64,000 nt of DNA from Hygrophila difformis. Lineage: Eukaryota > Streptophyta > Magnoliopsida > Lamiales > Acanthaceae. The first letter of the stretch is position 1, and every line of letters starts with the position of its first letter. The notes under the pieces are model-generated. The model saw only the letters and a list, made by a program, of their open reading frames with translations. It searched no databases and was not told where the DNA came from. Where the stretch lies: assembly GCA_030278955.1 (NCBI GenBank), contig JAOANR010000010.1, positions 27,530,174 to 27,594,173 of the forward strand, written 5' to 3'. Shown here piece after piece: positions 34,134 through 44,212 of the stretch. The translations under genes and the position numbers were made by a program.

Positions 34134-35086
34134 TTATTCATTAATGCTATAGTTGTCATAGTTCTCCCTTGCTGCCATCCTAAAATCAGTTATGGCTCTA
34201 CTTGTGTCACAACAGAGATAGCTGATCTGATCTGCTGTATGATTAAAGTATAATGGTCTATGAAGGCTTTCCTGATCATGATCATCTATAATACAGAATT
34301 CCCTCTTTTTCTGGCCTAAAAATGGATTCGGAATATATTCTCATTCTGAAAGTAGGGTAAGAAGATTATATCTGAACTCATAGTTGTTTAATCTATCACT
34401 TAGAATAGGGCTAATTAAGTGCAACCCTGCATCTATTTCTTCTCTAGAACTTTTACTTAAACAGCATAAAGCTTTAAAATATTGAGAAAACTTGAAATTA
34501 TCTTCTATCCCTTCTTCCAGAATTTGAAATGCCTTGCATTCTTTCCCCTGTGTAAACAGTTTCATAGCCTTTTGTAGGTTCAGAATGTGATTCTTAGCCT
34601 TTCTGCAGGCATGTAGAAACTTGATTTTATCAGAAGATTCATTAGAAATTCTTTTAAAGGTCGGATCCTCTACGTTAAATCTTCGGAAGACAGTAGGGTA
34701 GCTTGAGGCTATTGTAAATGTTGAACAGATTTGTTTGCACTGGAGCAAATCTTCGAAGCTACTCTGCCCTACTCGTGACAGAATCTCCCCAATGACGTCC
34801 AGTGGAAGATCAGTCAGGTGTAAAGCAGAGAACTCGGAAGCTTGCTCCTCAATGCTGTTTAATCGAGTTTTAAAGAAGGAAGATCAGTTGAAATTATACT
34901 CCAAGTTTTACAAGTTAAAGGAAGAATGAGAATGGATGAAGAGGATTTATGCGGAATGAAAAACTTAAACCCTAGTATAAGTAAAGCATTACGATGCAAA
35001 ATGTAAAAAGAGAATCTAGAATTTGAAACATCAGGAAGAAATGCGCTGAAGAATGAATGGGAAGCTTACGGGTAATTGCTTGCCAT
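34134..35086 (-). pseudogene. F-box unit B4: leader exon plus large exon with one in-frame TGA
   Basis: Leader exon 35,070-35,086 codes MASNYP and ends CC before the donor GTAAGC. A 215-base intron runs to acceptor TTAAACAG, and the large exon is 34,134-34,854. The join keeps frame. The F-box reads HLTDLPLDVIGEILSRVG and is followed by CRKAKNHILNLQKAMKLF and EDNFKFSQYFKALCCLSK. The frame meets TGA at 34,341-34,343 but stays open for another 69 codons that contain the conserved NPFLGQKKREFC and the C-terminal CC motif. So the copy is broken by a single stop, or is a very recent loss, or is read through. Its leader is the only one visible upstream of the three tandem large exons B4, B5 and B6. 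Confidence 0.6.
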
Positions 35087-35574
35087 TGGGATTGTTCCTG
35101 GAGCTGATGATGCTTCGAATGGTTCTGGATAAGAGTTTCGCAACTAGAAGAAGAAGAAGCTTAAAATGGCAGTTTCCTCTTAAAGAGAAAATATGAATAG
35201 GTATGAGAATGATTTGAAAAGATGTGGGAATTATAGGGTATAAGAAGAATGGGCTGGCCTAGTTAAAAATTGCAGAGTAGGGTACTCAAGTATTTTTCTA
35301 GATTGTACTCATTAGTTCTAGGCCTGCCACATCAGTGAGTCTAATTATTAATTTAAAATTTGAGTTAATAAACCCACACAAACATAAATTGGAAAAGAAT
35401 AGATTGGTTGAAAAACAAGGCGAGGTTTCAAACATTTGAAAAAAAATTAAGGATACTAAATTGTACATTGAGTCTGGTTAGATTTTTAAATTCAGACTCT
35501 TCACCCAATTCATCTTGATGCCCAACAAAATCTACCCTCAATTCCTTTATTTTAAAGTTACCAATCCTTTCCTT

Positions 35575-35690
35575 TCATTACCTGAATATACTTCTTCTTT
35601 TAGCCTAAAGAATGTTCGGTGAGATGCTGCGATCTGAGTTTCCACTGATCCAGACTCCTTCGATAAGCAAAAAGAATAGAAAGTACAAGA
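35575..35690 (-). pseudogene. Relic of an F-box exon (B3)
   Basis: On the - strand a short stretch codes SGSVETQI, nearly the same as SGSGETQI at the start of exon B6, then decays. It may be the remnant of another F-box exon or a small extra exon (it ends ATTCAG before GTAATG). Weak evidence. Confidence 0.3.
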
Positions 35691-35798
35691 ATTGTAAAAC
35701 ATAGTAATAAGTGGTTCCAAAATACATCCCAAGGTTCCTGGAAATACAAAAATATATAATACTATAGCATTTCCTTACTCTAGAAAGCACTGAACTAT

Positions 35799-36921
35799 TC
35801 AAGGATTAAGAATTTCCTCATCATCAGAATCAGTCCACATGAATTCATCAGGGAACACCTCGCCACAATACAATCTAAACTGCCTTACCATGTCAAAGAA
35901 TTGACAAGGAATACAGTCCATCCTAATATGTGGTGGTAACAAGGCTCGCACCTGCAAAGTATGAGCCTTGTAATAGCTCCTCTCTTGTTGCCCTTGAAAA
36001 GGGTTTGGGATTATCGGAATGTGGATCAGCCAATGAAAAAGGTAGAGTTTAATAAAAACCACTTCTAGGACATTTGAAGCTACTGTTTTGATCAACTCTA
36101 AACCTGCTTCAGTCAACTTGTCATCTTGTTTTGTTAAGAGAAGCATTGTTCTGAGCAGAATAGTGGGCTGATGCTCATCATCTAGTCCTGGCTTAAGGAG
36201 TTCAAAGGCCTTCTTCTCATCTCGTTCATCCACAAATGCTTTCAATGCAGGTTCGATATTGAACATAAAGTTCCCTGCATTTTGGCATTGTTGAATGAAT
36301 CTTTTCTGGTTATCAGGATAAACATCTTCTCTCCATCTCATGCATGATTCCAGGTCTGCTCTCTTGAACACGAGATGAGTTTTGCTTGCTTGATAAAATA
36401 ATGGAGAGACTTCTGCTACCCTGAAAAGCTCCCTTACATTGTCTTTTCCAATTCTTGACAAAATATCCCCCAGCAACTCAGTGGGTAAATGAGATATCGG
36501 GGTTCCAACACGTTGTGGATTCCTAGCATTTCTGTTTCCAGAAAATAATACAATAAGGAATACAGAGGGATACTTTTATCTAGAATGATGGAACCAAAAA
36601 AATTCGAAAATGGGGTTTCATTCCTATTGCGAAGCTCCAAAAGTCTCATATAGATAATGCGTCGGTTACAAACTAAAGGTTTCAGAAGAAACTCTCTAGA
36701 TTAATCACTGTTAAAATGAGTGTAGAGAAACGGCTTCCAGTTATGAGAAATCTTAAATGTTTAATCTTACCATTTTCTAAAGCCAGAATGGATTTCTCGA
36801 AAATACAGAATCATGAACCCTAGGTCTAGAAATGTAATCCGGCAACAAACTTTGCAGAATAGAACCAAAAAGAAATGAAAGATAGGATGAACTAAATTGC
36901 TTACGGATTGTTCTCAGCCAT
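35799..36921 (-). CDS. F-box unit B2 (two exons)
   Basis: Exon 1 is 36,905-36,921 (MAENNP, ending CC before GTAAGC). The intron is 36,532-36,904 and exon 2 is 35,799-36,531 (acceptor GGAAACAG). The phase-2 join is in frame and gives 249 residues. The F-box reads SHLPTELLGDILSRIG, followed by FRVAEVSPLFYQASKTHLVFKR. Then come CQNAGNFMFNIEPALKAF, DEHQPTILLRTMLLLTK, NPFQGQQERSYY and CIPCQFFDMVRQFRLYCG, ending in an acidic tail. Fully open. An ATG inside exon 2 out of frame is ignored. A TATA-like ATAAAAATAG lies near 37,090 on the - strand. Family: plant F-box proteins of the At2g35280-like type; predicted SCF receptor, target unknown. Confidence 0.72.
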
Positions 36922-37315
36922 TTTCTTCGTCGATTGGGTTTCTGAATGAACTTGCTTACGAGAATGATTGAGAATGATGGAAATGGTGTGTGGCGATTTC
37001 TTCTTGAATGAGAAAAGAAAATCTGATGAAAGAGTTTTGAAATGACAACTGAGAGGAATGACTGCAAGGATATAGCCACCCTATTTTTATCTAAGGACTG
37101 CAGGGGTCAAGATAGTAAATCTTGTCTCTGCAGAGAGTAATGATTAAGCCTAGAATAAGCCTATTTATCAAATTTATTTAAAAATAACTCAGATAAAAAT
37201 CTAGTGTAAAAGATAAGATCAAGTCGTTTCCTTTTTTAGAAGAATGAAGCGAGAAGTACATATCATCACTAGAGGGCTTAAAATTTAGGCAAAAATTAAA
37301 AGAATACATAATCAT

Positions 37316-38056
37316 TTAATTTGAATCTGGATCAGTTTCTAATTCTGACTCAGATTCAATTACATGTTCATTGAAATCTTCTCTTAATCTCCTAATCAAA
37401 CTAGTAACCTCACAACACAAACAATCAATGTTTGTGGCACCATAATTAAAGTGTGGAGGTTCCCTAACTAAGTCCCTACTGTGTGGTGCTAAGTAATCAC
37501 AATAATAGCGATGCCCTTGTCCCCTAAAGGGATTAGGCTCTTCTTCAGTTTCGATAAACAACTTGCTGATCTTCTCCTTGATCTTGTGTATGTGTTCCTC
37601 CTCTTTAAGAATTGATCCAAGGAGATACAATCCTTCGTCAATCTCTTCAAAGCTCTCTAAACTTAGAAGAATGAAGGCCTTGATGAAGATTGAAGGGTGA
37701 TGGTTGTCTTCGATTCCAGGCTTGAGGATTTCAAAAGCAGCTTCCTTGAGCCCTGTGTTGCAGAAGATCGAGAGTGCAGGTTCAAGTTTGAGCATGAAGT
37801 TCCCTGCCTCTCTGCATCTTCGCAGTATTTGAACGTAGTGAGCATCAAGCGTTCTCTCTGCAGTCATTCGCCTTTCTACATTTGCTCTCCTCCATACTAT
37901 AGGTGCCTTACTTGCTCTGGCGAACTTTTTGCAAGTTAGGGCTGCCCTGGCTACATCCTTCATTTCTTCCTTTCCCAGCCTTGAAAGAATATCTCCTAAG
38001 ATTTCATCAGGAATGTCTAGAATAGATGTTCTAGCATTGGGAGCTGCTGCGGCCAT
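37316..38056 (-). CDS. F-box unit B1, intronless
   Basis: A single open frame of 246 residues. It begins MAAAAPNARTSILDIPDEIL. In B2 the leader ends in MAENNP and exon 2 starts with NAR, so here the equivalent of the exon junction is fused without an intron. The F-box is at about residues 11-55 (LDIPDEILGDILSRLG). Next come CREAGNFMLKLEPALSIF, DNHHPSIFIKAFILLS, NPFRGQGHRYYC and a C-terminal CLCC motif with an acidic end. It is the first gene after pol on this strand. It has its own TATA box (38,135-38,145) about 80 bases upstream of the ATG, and LTR-type motifs beyond that. Predicted SCF substrate receptor. Confidence 0.78.
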   Translation of the reverse strand: MAAAAPNARTSILDIPDEILGDILSRLGKEEMKDVARAALTCKKFARASKAPIVWRRANVERRMTAERTLDAHYVQILRRCREAGNFMLKLEPALSIFCNTGLKEAAFEILKPGIEDNHHPSIFIKAFILLSLESFEEIDEGLYLLGSILKEEEHIHKIKEKISKLFIETEEEPNPFRGQGHRYYCDYLAPHSRDLVREPPHFNYGATNIDCLCCEVTSLIRRLREDFNEHVIESESELETDPDSN

Positions 38057-38134
38057 TCTGATTTCTGATAAAGGTTGTAGGATAATTTCTTAAGGTGGAA
38101 ATGTTTGAGATTAAAGGAGAGAAGGATTCGACTA

Positions 38135-38145
38135 GATTTTATAGC
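38135..38145 (-). promoter_or_regulatory. TATA box upstream of F-box B1
   Basis: On the - strand it reads GCTATAAAATC, 80 bases before the ATG at 38,056. Confidence 0.55.
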
Positions 38146-38283
38146 AGAAAAACTAAATTCTGCCATAATTACAAGCGGTTGAAACGACGTGTGATGGTTG
38201 GTGTAAAAGAAGAAGAAGAGTCTGAAAAGGGTATTTTGGTCTTTGGGAAGTTTGAAAATCTATCCGTTCAGTATTCCCAGACT

Positions 38284-38345
38284 CTCGCTTTGTCGATTGT
38301 CATCGCGTGGTTACAAGAATTGTTTCTCGCTTTGTTAGTTACCAC
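38284..38345 (-). promoter_or_regulatory. LTR-B-type motifs upstream of F-box B1
   Basis: On the + strand CTCGCTTTGTCG with CATCGCGTGG, then CTCGCTTTGTTAG with CCACGCGAGG, as in U3 of LTR B. The cluster continues at 41,147-41,330 on the other side of the solo LTR that split it. Confidence 0.5.
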
Positions 38346-38372
38346 GCGAGGAAAAATTCTTGTACAGTTTTC

Positions 38373-41137
38373 TGTAACACCCGAGGAAAAACAAATTCAA
38401 ATTGTTTTGAACTACGTCATGACTTGATCCCTTCACAGGGTACGTAGGCAGCTTAGAACTAATTTCTAAGTTCAGTCACGAAATAAATCACAAAGTACAT
38501 CCCGAATTAGATCACAAGGACGATAGGAGATGTTGGAACCAATTTAGACTAGGCTAAGTAGGACCCGGAAATGTTGCGAGCGATAAGCCGGACTCGTAAC
38601 AAGATTAAGGAGAAGATTCCGAAACGAAGACGACCCAGGGAATCGAGCTAACACGTAGAAAACCGATAGGGGAAAGCGAGGGAAGACCCGACGAAACACG
38701 CGGACCGCCGAACCGGCCGGACCGGCCGGCCCGCGCTGCCCGCGCGCCGCCGCGCGGCCACCGCGCGGCCAAGGGCGTCGCGCCTCCAGGGCAGGCCACG
38801 CGTGCTCCGCGCGCACAAAGGCCTATGTGCGCGCCACCAGCGCGCCAGAGGTGCAGGAGGTGTAAACTTTCCTTCCATGGCGATTTTCTTGCCAAAAATC
38901 CGACCCCCATCAATGGCAAGTCGATCACAACAATGGGGAAGGGCATAAGATCAGATTTGGGGCGCCCCTCCCCCTCACTCTCAGAAAACCTAACCCTAAA
39001 CACCTCCAAAACTCCTCTCCAAGTCGAAAACCTCTCCGAACTCACTTTCCGGCAAGTATTCCGGCGACGGCAAGGCGAAAGGAACCAAGCCCTGCCCTCT
39101 AGACTCTTGGTAAGCTATTGTACAAAGTTTCAATTCATCCATAAGTCTCAGAAGCTCGAATTCTAACACCATTTCCTTACTACGATTTCCCGTCGGAAAA
39201 CGAACAAAAAGCGATCGGAGAAGTTGGCCGTTCGTCGTGACCCTAGGACATCCGGAAACCCAATCCAGCGACCCTATCATCATCCTAAGTAAGTTAAAAC
39301 CTTACTCACAAATTTTCGTGGTTGTTTGTTGTTTAAATCTCGAGATATAGGCTTGTAACAAAAATCGGTTTTCAAAAACCCTATTTTCGTCCAATTTTAA
39401 AGACTCGCCAAAAACTCGACCTTCGGGAATCCAAACCGAAAACTTTTCAACATAAAAGTTGTTCCTAACACCTTTATCTATCTTGTGTCCAAATTTCAGC
39501 CGTTGACATTAAGTTTTGCTATCCCAATTTTCGCCATGAACTTTCTGTATCGAACCGAACAATTTAATTCTGTGACAGATTCCTTCATTCAACTTGATGC
39601 ATGTTTTTCACCCATTTTTCGAATGATTTAACTTTGCATTTCTAAACAAAAGTTGTAGATAATTGTGTCTAGATTATGCCTATAAAATTTCACGAATTTT
39701 GGTGTTCATTTGATATGTCAAACGGCCAAGTTTTTAGAACTGTTTTGAATTCGTTTTAAGGGCCATGAGTATGCAGTGAGTTGCACTCGATTTTTGAGTG
39801 CCAAGAATTCATTATTTCCAAATTCTTAAAACATGAAAGTTGTTCCTTAATGTGTTGTGTAGTTACTGTAAAAATTTCACATCGATTGGTTTTGAAATGA
39901 ATTTTTAATCGGCGTTGCACGAACCTGTGACGGAAACAGTTTTCAAGACATAAATTATTCTTTGCAATAAACTCAAATTTCAACTCACTTCGGAACCATA
40001 TTTCCAAAAACTTAAAACATGAAAGTTTCGTGTGTGTGATTTAGAATTACTGGCAAAGTTTCAGAATTTTTGGGGAAAAGACGAATTTTAAATTAAGAAA
40101 GGCGTAAACTGCCTCGAATAGGATTTTTTTTCGAACTTGAGAAAACTCGAACTATGAAAACGCGATATCGATCATTTGATAACTTTGAAATACGAACTTT
40201 CGAAAAATCCCGTTCACTAGGCTGAGCCGATCTTCATACTATCATTATCTTTGAGACTGCCTCGTTAGTGGTCTCCTTACTATCTGAGATTGCCTCGTTA
40301 GTGATCTCGCGCGCTGTATTTGTGGATCGCCTCGTTAGTGGTCCTACTATCTTTTTGGATCGCCTCGTTAGTGGTCCTACTATCTTTGAGACTGCCTCGT
40401 TAGTGGTCTCCCATTGTTTGGACTGCCTCGTTAGTGGTCCTATGTTGAGATTGCCTCGTTAGTGATCTCCCGGTATGGTGTCCTCTTCTTAGTTTACGGG
40501 ATGAAAAGTAAAAGACTCGTGTGAGTGTTTCTTTATGCTTAAATCGTGTTTATTCTGTCTTTAATTATGCATTTAAAATCTACGCATCTTAAATTATGCT
40601 TTAAATTTCGCTTTTTAAATTAAGTTCTTTAATCATGTTTTTCCGCTGCAAATAAATCATGTATATTTTTAAATTCTCGTACGGTAAGCGAAATCTTAGG
40701 TTTAAACACTTGTAACCCCTTTTATTTGTAGTTAGGGATTAACTTACTCAGTATATTTTTATACTGACAACCGTTGTCATTTCTTTTTTTTACAGAGTAC
40801 GTCGAGTGACGCATTGCATATGCACTTGGGGGAAATCATAATGGACATTTTAAATTTCTGCATCGTACTGTTTTTACCGGGTCTGTTAAACCCGAGGATT
40901 TGGCCATGTTGGCCGTGATTTTACTTTCCGCTGCACTTTCTTTATTTATTTTCCGCACGTGATAATTTCTACTACCGTACTAAGTATTATAAATTTCCGG
41001 ACTAAATCTTGAAATGTTTTAAATCTTTTTCATACCCACAAGCCTTGCATTTCCTTAGCGAGCTCGGGAAGCCGTGTCTTGCTAGGGAAATGCGGCGGTA
41101 ACATCCCGGCCTGGGTTATCAAATCCGGGGTGTTACA
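38373..41137. mobile_element. Solo LTR (TGTAACACCC...GGGTGTTACA), 2,765 bp
   Basis: Ends TGTAACACCC and GGGTGTTACA form the short terminal inverted repeat common in plant Ty3/gypsy LTRs. The 5-bp target duplication TTTTC is at 38,368-38,372 and 41,138-41,142. There is no internal coding region, so a solo LTR is the simplest reading; a small non-autonomous element is the alternative. It holds a CpG-rich stretch at about 38,690-38,850 and a tandem stem-loop array at 40,253-40,470. Orientation is undecided. The reading frames in it (for example 38,605-39,045) are compositional. Confidence 0.85.
40253..40470 (+). repeat. Seven tandem stem-loop units in the solo LTR
   Basis: Seven units of roughly 30 bases share the core GCCTCGTTAGTG. 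The flanks pair in each unit: GAGAC/GTCTC, GAGAT/ATCTC, GGAC/GTCC, or GGAT/GTCC with one wobble. Changes on one side are matched on the other. Confidence 0.8.
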
Positions 41138-41142
41138 TTTTC

Positions 41143-41617
41143 AGAGAAAAATAGTCACGCTTTGTATTTCGACAAAGCGTAGACATAAAACTCTTATTAT
41201 TTAACAACTTATCAGATTTCATGAGATAAGAATTTGAACTGATCACCTCGCTACATAACTTTAACAAAGCGTGAGCAAGAGTAGTTCCTTTTAAATCACG
41301 CTTTGACAAAATTACAAGAGCGTGGCCTCAGAATCCATTCATACTTTATTTCCAAACACTTAATACTCAAAAACCTGGTTGAAGATTCTTATCTTATCCT
41401 TCTTCATTCCATCACAGCTTCATTTCTCGAATTCCTGAAAATAAAGAATAATAAAAGAATTAGAGATGGAAAATATATCTAAAGAAAAAGGGAAATACTA
41501 CTCAGTTAACCTGGGTAGTATCCACCCCCCTATTTTTTTTATTTGTTTTTTAAGAACAGAATACTAAGGGTTATCCAAATATTCAGTTTGGATATTTAAA
41601 TCTTGTTGACCAATATA
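41143..41617 (-). other. Spacer between integrase end and F-box region of B
   Basis: No gene. Contains LTR-B-type motifs (CACGCTTTGTA with GACAAAGCGTA at 41,149-41,179; CACGCTTTGAC with GAGCGTGG at 41,298-41,327). On the - strand it also holds a strong purine tract, AAAAAAAATAGGGGGG then TGGATACTACC, at about 41,510-41,541. This looks like a polypurine tract/LTR-start junction just after pol. Confidence 0.55.
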
Positions 41618-42406
41618 CTACTTTAGCCTGTGTCCATTTACAGTCTTTTCTCCTTCACTGAGCATAATTGTAACTGCTCCATTATCATGAACAGCTACAA
41701 TGGGAAATCGTCCTGTCCACCTTGATCTGAGCTTACCTGGAAATAATTTCAAACGAGAATTATAAAGCAAAACCAATTGACCAACAGAAAATTCCTTATG
41801 TTTAATTTTTGAATCATGAATTTTCTTAGTTCGATCTTTATAAATTTTGCTGCTTTCATATGCTTCCAGTCTCATCTCTTCCAACTTAGACAGATCAAAC
41901 TTCCTCTTATCTTGTGCTGACTGAAAATCCATGTTGAGCATTTTAATGGCCCAATATGCTCTATGTTCTAGCCCAACTGGGAGATGGCATGCTTTTCCAA
42001 AAACTAATCTGTAGGGAGACATTCCTATAGGAGTCTTAAAAGCAGTTCTGTATGCCCATAGAGCATCATCCAGCTTCTTTGACCAGTCTTTTCTTGTAAT
42101 GTTCACAGAAGCTTGTAAAATATGCTTGATTTCCTTATTGGATACCTCCACCTGTCCACTTGTCTGAGGGTGATATGGTGATCCAACTTTATGATGAACA
42201 CCATACTGCTTCAGTAATTTCTCAAAGAGTTTATTTACAAAGTGAGATTCTCCATCAGATATAATGGCACGAGGAGCTCCAAACCTGGTAAAAATATTCT
42301 TCTGTAGAAGTAGCAGGAGCATTACATAATCCAAAAGGCATTCTTCTATAAGCAAATGTTCCATATGGGCAAGTAAAAGTTGTTTTCTCATGATCTTCAC
42401 TAGCAC
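41618..42406 (-). pseudogene. pol: Integrase C-terminal part of element B, after a large deletion
   Basis: The frame holds the second and third catalytic positions of the integrase ([21 protein letters not shown]) and the GPY-type end ([12 protein letters not shown]). Upstream the DNA passes directly from RT sequence equivalent to [11 protein letters not shown] (in another frame) into integrase sequence equivalent to [15 protein letters not shown]. Compared with element A this removes about 490 residues: the RT catalytic YxDD-type box, all of RNase H, the integrase zinc finger and its first Asp. This pol cannot be functional. Confidence 0.88.
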
Positions 42407-42436
42407 TAACTATTTGATTATAACCTGAGTAACCAT

Positions 42437-44212
42437 CTAAAAAGCTGTAAATGGTTTACCTGACAGTCTTTCTAACATTTGGTCAATGAAAGGTAAAGGA
42501 AAATGATCTTTTCTTGTGGCAGTGTTTAATTTTCTATAATCAATGCAAACTCTCCAACCAGTTACTGGTCTTGTTGCTACTTCATCACCATGTTCATTAG
42601 TCACAATACAAATCCCACCCTTTTTGGGTACAACTTGTGTTGGACTCACCCATTTACTATCAGAGATAGGATAGATTATACCTGCATCAAGTAGCTTGAT
42701 TACATCCTTCTTGACAACTTCCTGCATTGGTGGATTTAGCCTCCTTTGTGGTTGTCTAGATGGTTTGTATTCATCCTCCATCAGAATCATATGCATACAA
42801 ATGTGTGGACTGATGCCTTTGATATCTGCTATAGTCCAAGCAATTGCCTGAATATGATTTTTAAGAGTACCTACTAGAGCTTGTTCTTGTTCTTCACTCA
42901 ATTTGGATGAAATTATTACCGGAAGCTTCTTTTTGTCTGCCAAAAAGGAATACTTAAGATGTTCTGGTAATACTTTAAGTTCAAGCTCAGGTGGGTTTTC
43001 TATTGATGGAATTAATTTGCTTCGAGTTTGCACTTCCATCTTTAAATCAGATCCTTCTTTAGAAAGGTCTGTTTTATCAATGTCATCCTCAGATTGCTCT
43101 GAAGATGGCATATCCTCACTTTCTGATCCATCCTTGATTTCACCAGTCTCAGGATCAGCGAATCTAACCTCGCACAAGTAAGCAAAAGTGGCATCTTTAG
43201 CATTTGTGAGTGGGGTGAGATTGTTCTCAATTACATCAGTAGTAAAGAGATTATAGTAATCAAAAAGATTTCCCCCCTCCATAGTACTAGAATCTAATTC
43301 CTTTCCCGCTACATTGGTTTCAAAAGCATTAAAAGGATATGTTGACATCTTCATCATGTCGAAAGTGACTTCCTGGTTATCAACATGAAGTTTCACTATG
43401 CCATTCTTTGCATCAATCATGGCTCCCGCAGTCACCAGGAAAGGCCTTCCTAGTATGATAGGAATCCTGACATTTTCGTCGATATCAAGAATGACAAAGT
43501 CAGCTGGAAAGCAAAGGCCTCCTGTCTTTACTATAACATCTTCAATGATCCCTTCTGGTCTGGTGCTCGATTGGTCAGCAAAGAAGAGGGTCATGTTAAC
43601 TGGCCTCATCTTTCCCAAATCCAAACGTCTGGCCATAGCAAGTGGCATTACATTGATGCTGCTTCCTAAGTCACAGAGCCCTCGCCCAGCTTCTTTACAG
43701 TTGATAATCAGAGGTAAAGTAAAACTCCCTGGATCTTCAAGCTTTGGAGGAATCCTTTGTTGAAGAACCAAGCTACAATTTTGATTTAAGACCACCATTT
43801 GCTGCTCTCCTGCACTTCGTTTCCCTGAAATTAATTCTTTCAGAAACTTAGCGTAAGTGGGCATTTCAGCAATTAATTCAACCAAAGGGATTGATATTTC
43901 AATGGCCTTAATCTTTTCAAGAAATTTTTTAAATTTAATTTCTTGAAGATCATTTTTGAGTCTCCCAGGATATGGTATCCTGGGCATGTGTTCATCCAGT
44001 GAATCCTTTTTGTTACCTGTAGAGTTAGGATTATCATTACCTCCCTCTTTTTTCCTTTGGAAAGGAATATCCTGAGACATTCTTTTCCAAACCCTTATTC
44101 TCAAGTATCTGTCTTTGTTCAAGCTGATCATCTTCTTCCATTGTTTGAACATCCTTGAACTTTCTCTGCTGTAGCAACCTATCTCGTTTCTTTTCAAATT
44201 CAGGATCAACAA
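42437..44212 (-). pseudogene. pol: Gag tail, protease and RT N-terminal part of element B
   Basis: This open frame covers the end of gag (PYAKFLKEL-type block), then an aspartic protease ([17 protein letters not shown]) and RT up to [12 protein letters not shown] one-base loss then ends the frame at 42,437. Where element A has TGA between gag and pol, this copy has a Ser codon, so gag and pol were once one frame. The frame overlaps another at 44,037-44,408 carrying upstream gag sequence, which marks a frameshift near 44,200. Confidence 0.85.

Noticed and set aside
38605..39045. 146-residue frame in the GC-rich solo LTR
   Set aside because: Composition-driven; lies in an LTR and has no motif.
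40253..40470. Tandem units as a CRISPR array
   Set aside because: Plant nuclear DNA inside an LTR, spacers short and not unique, units pair within themselves.
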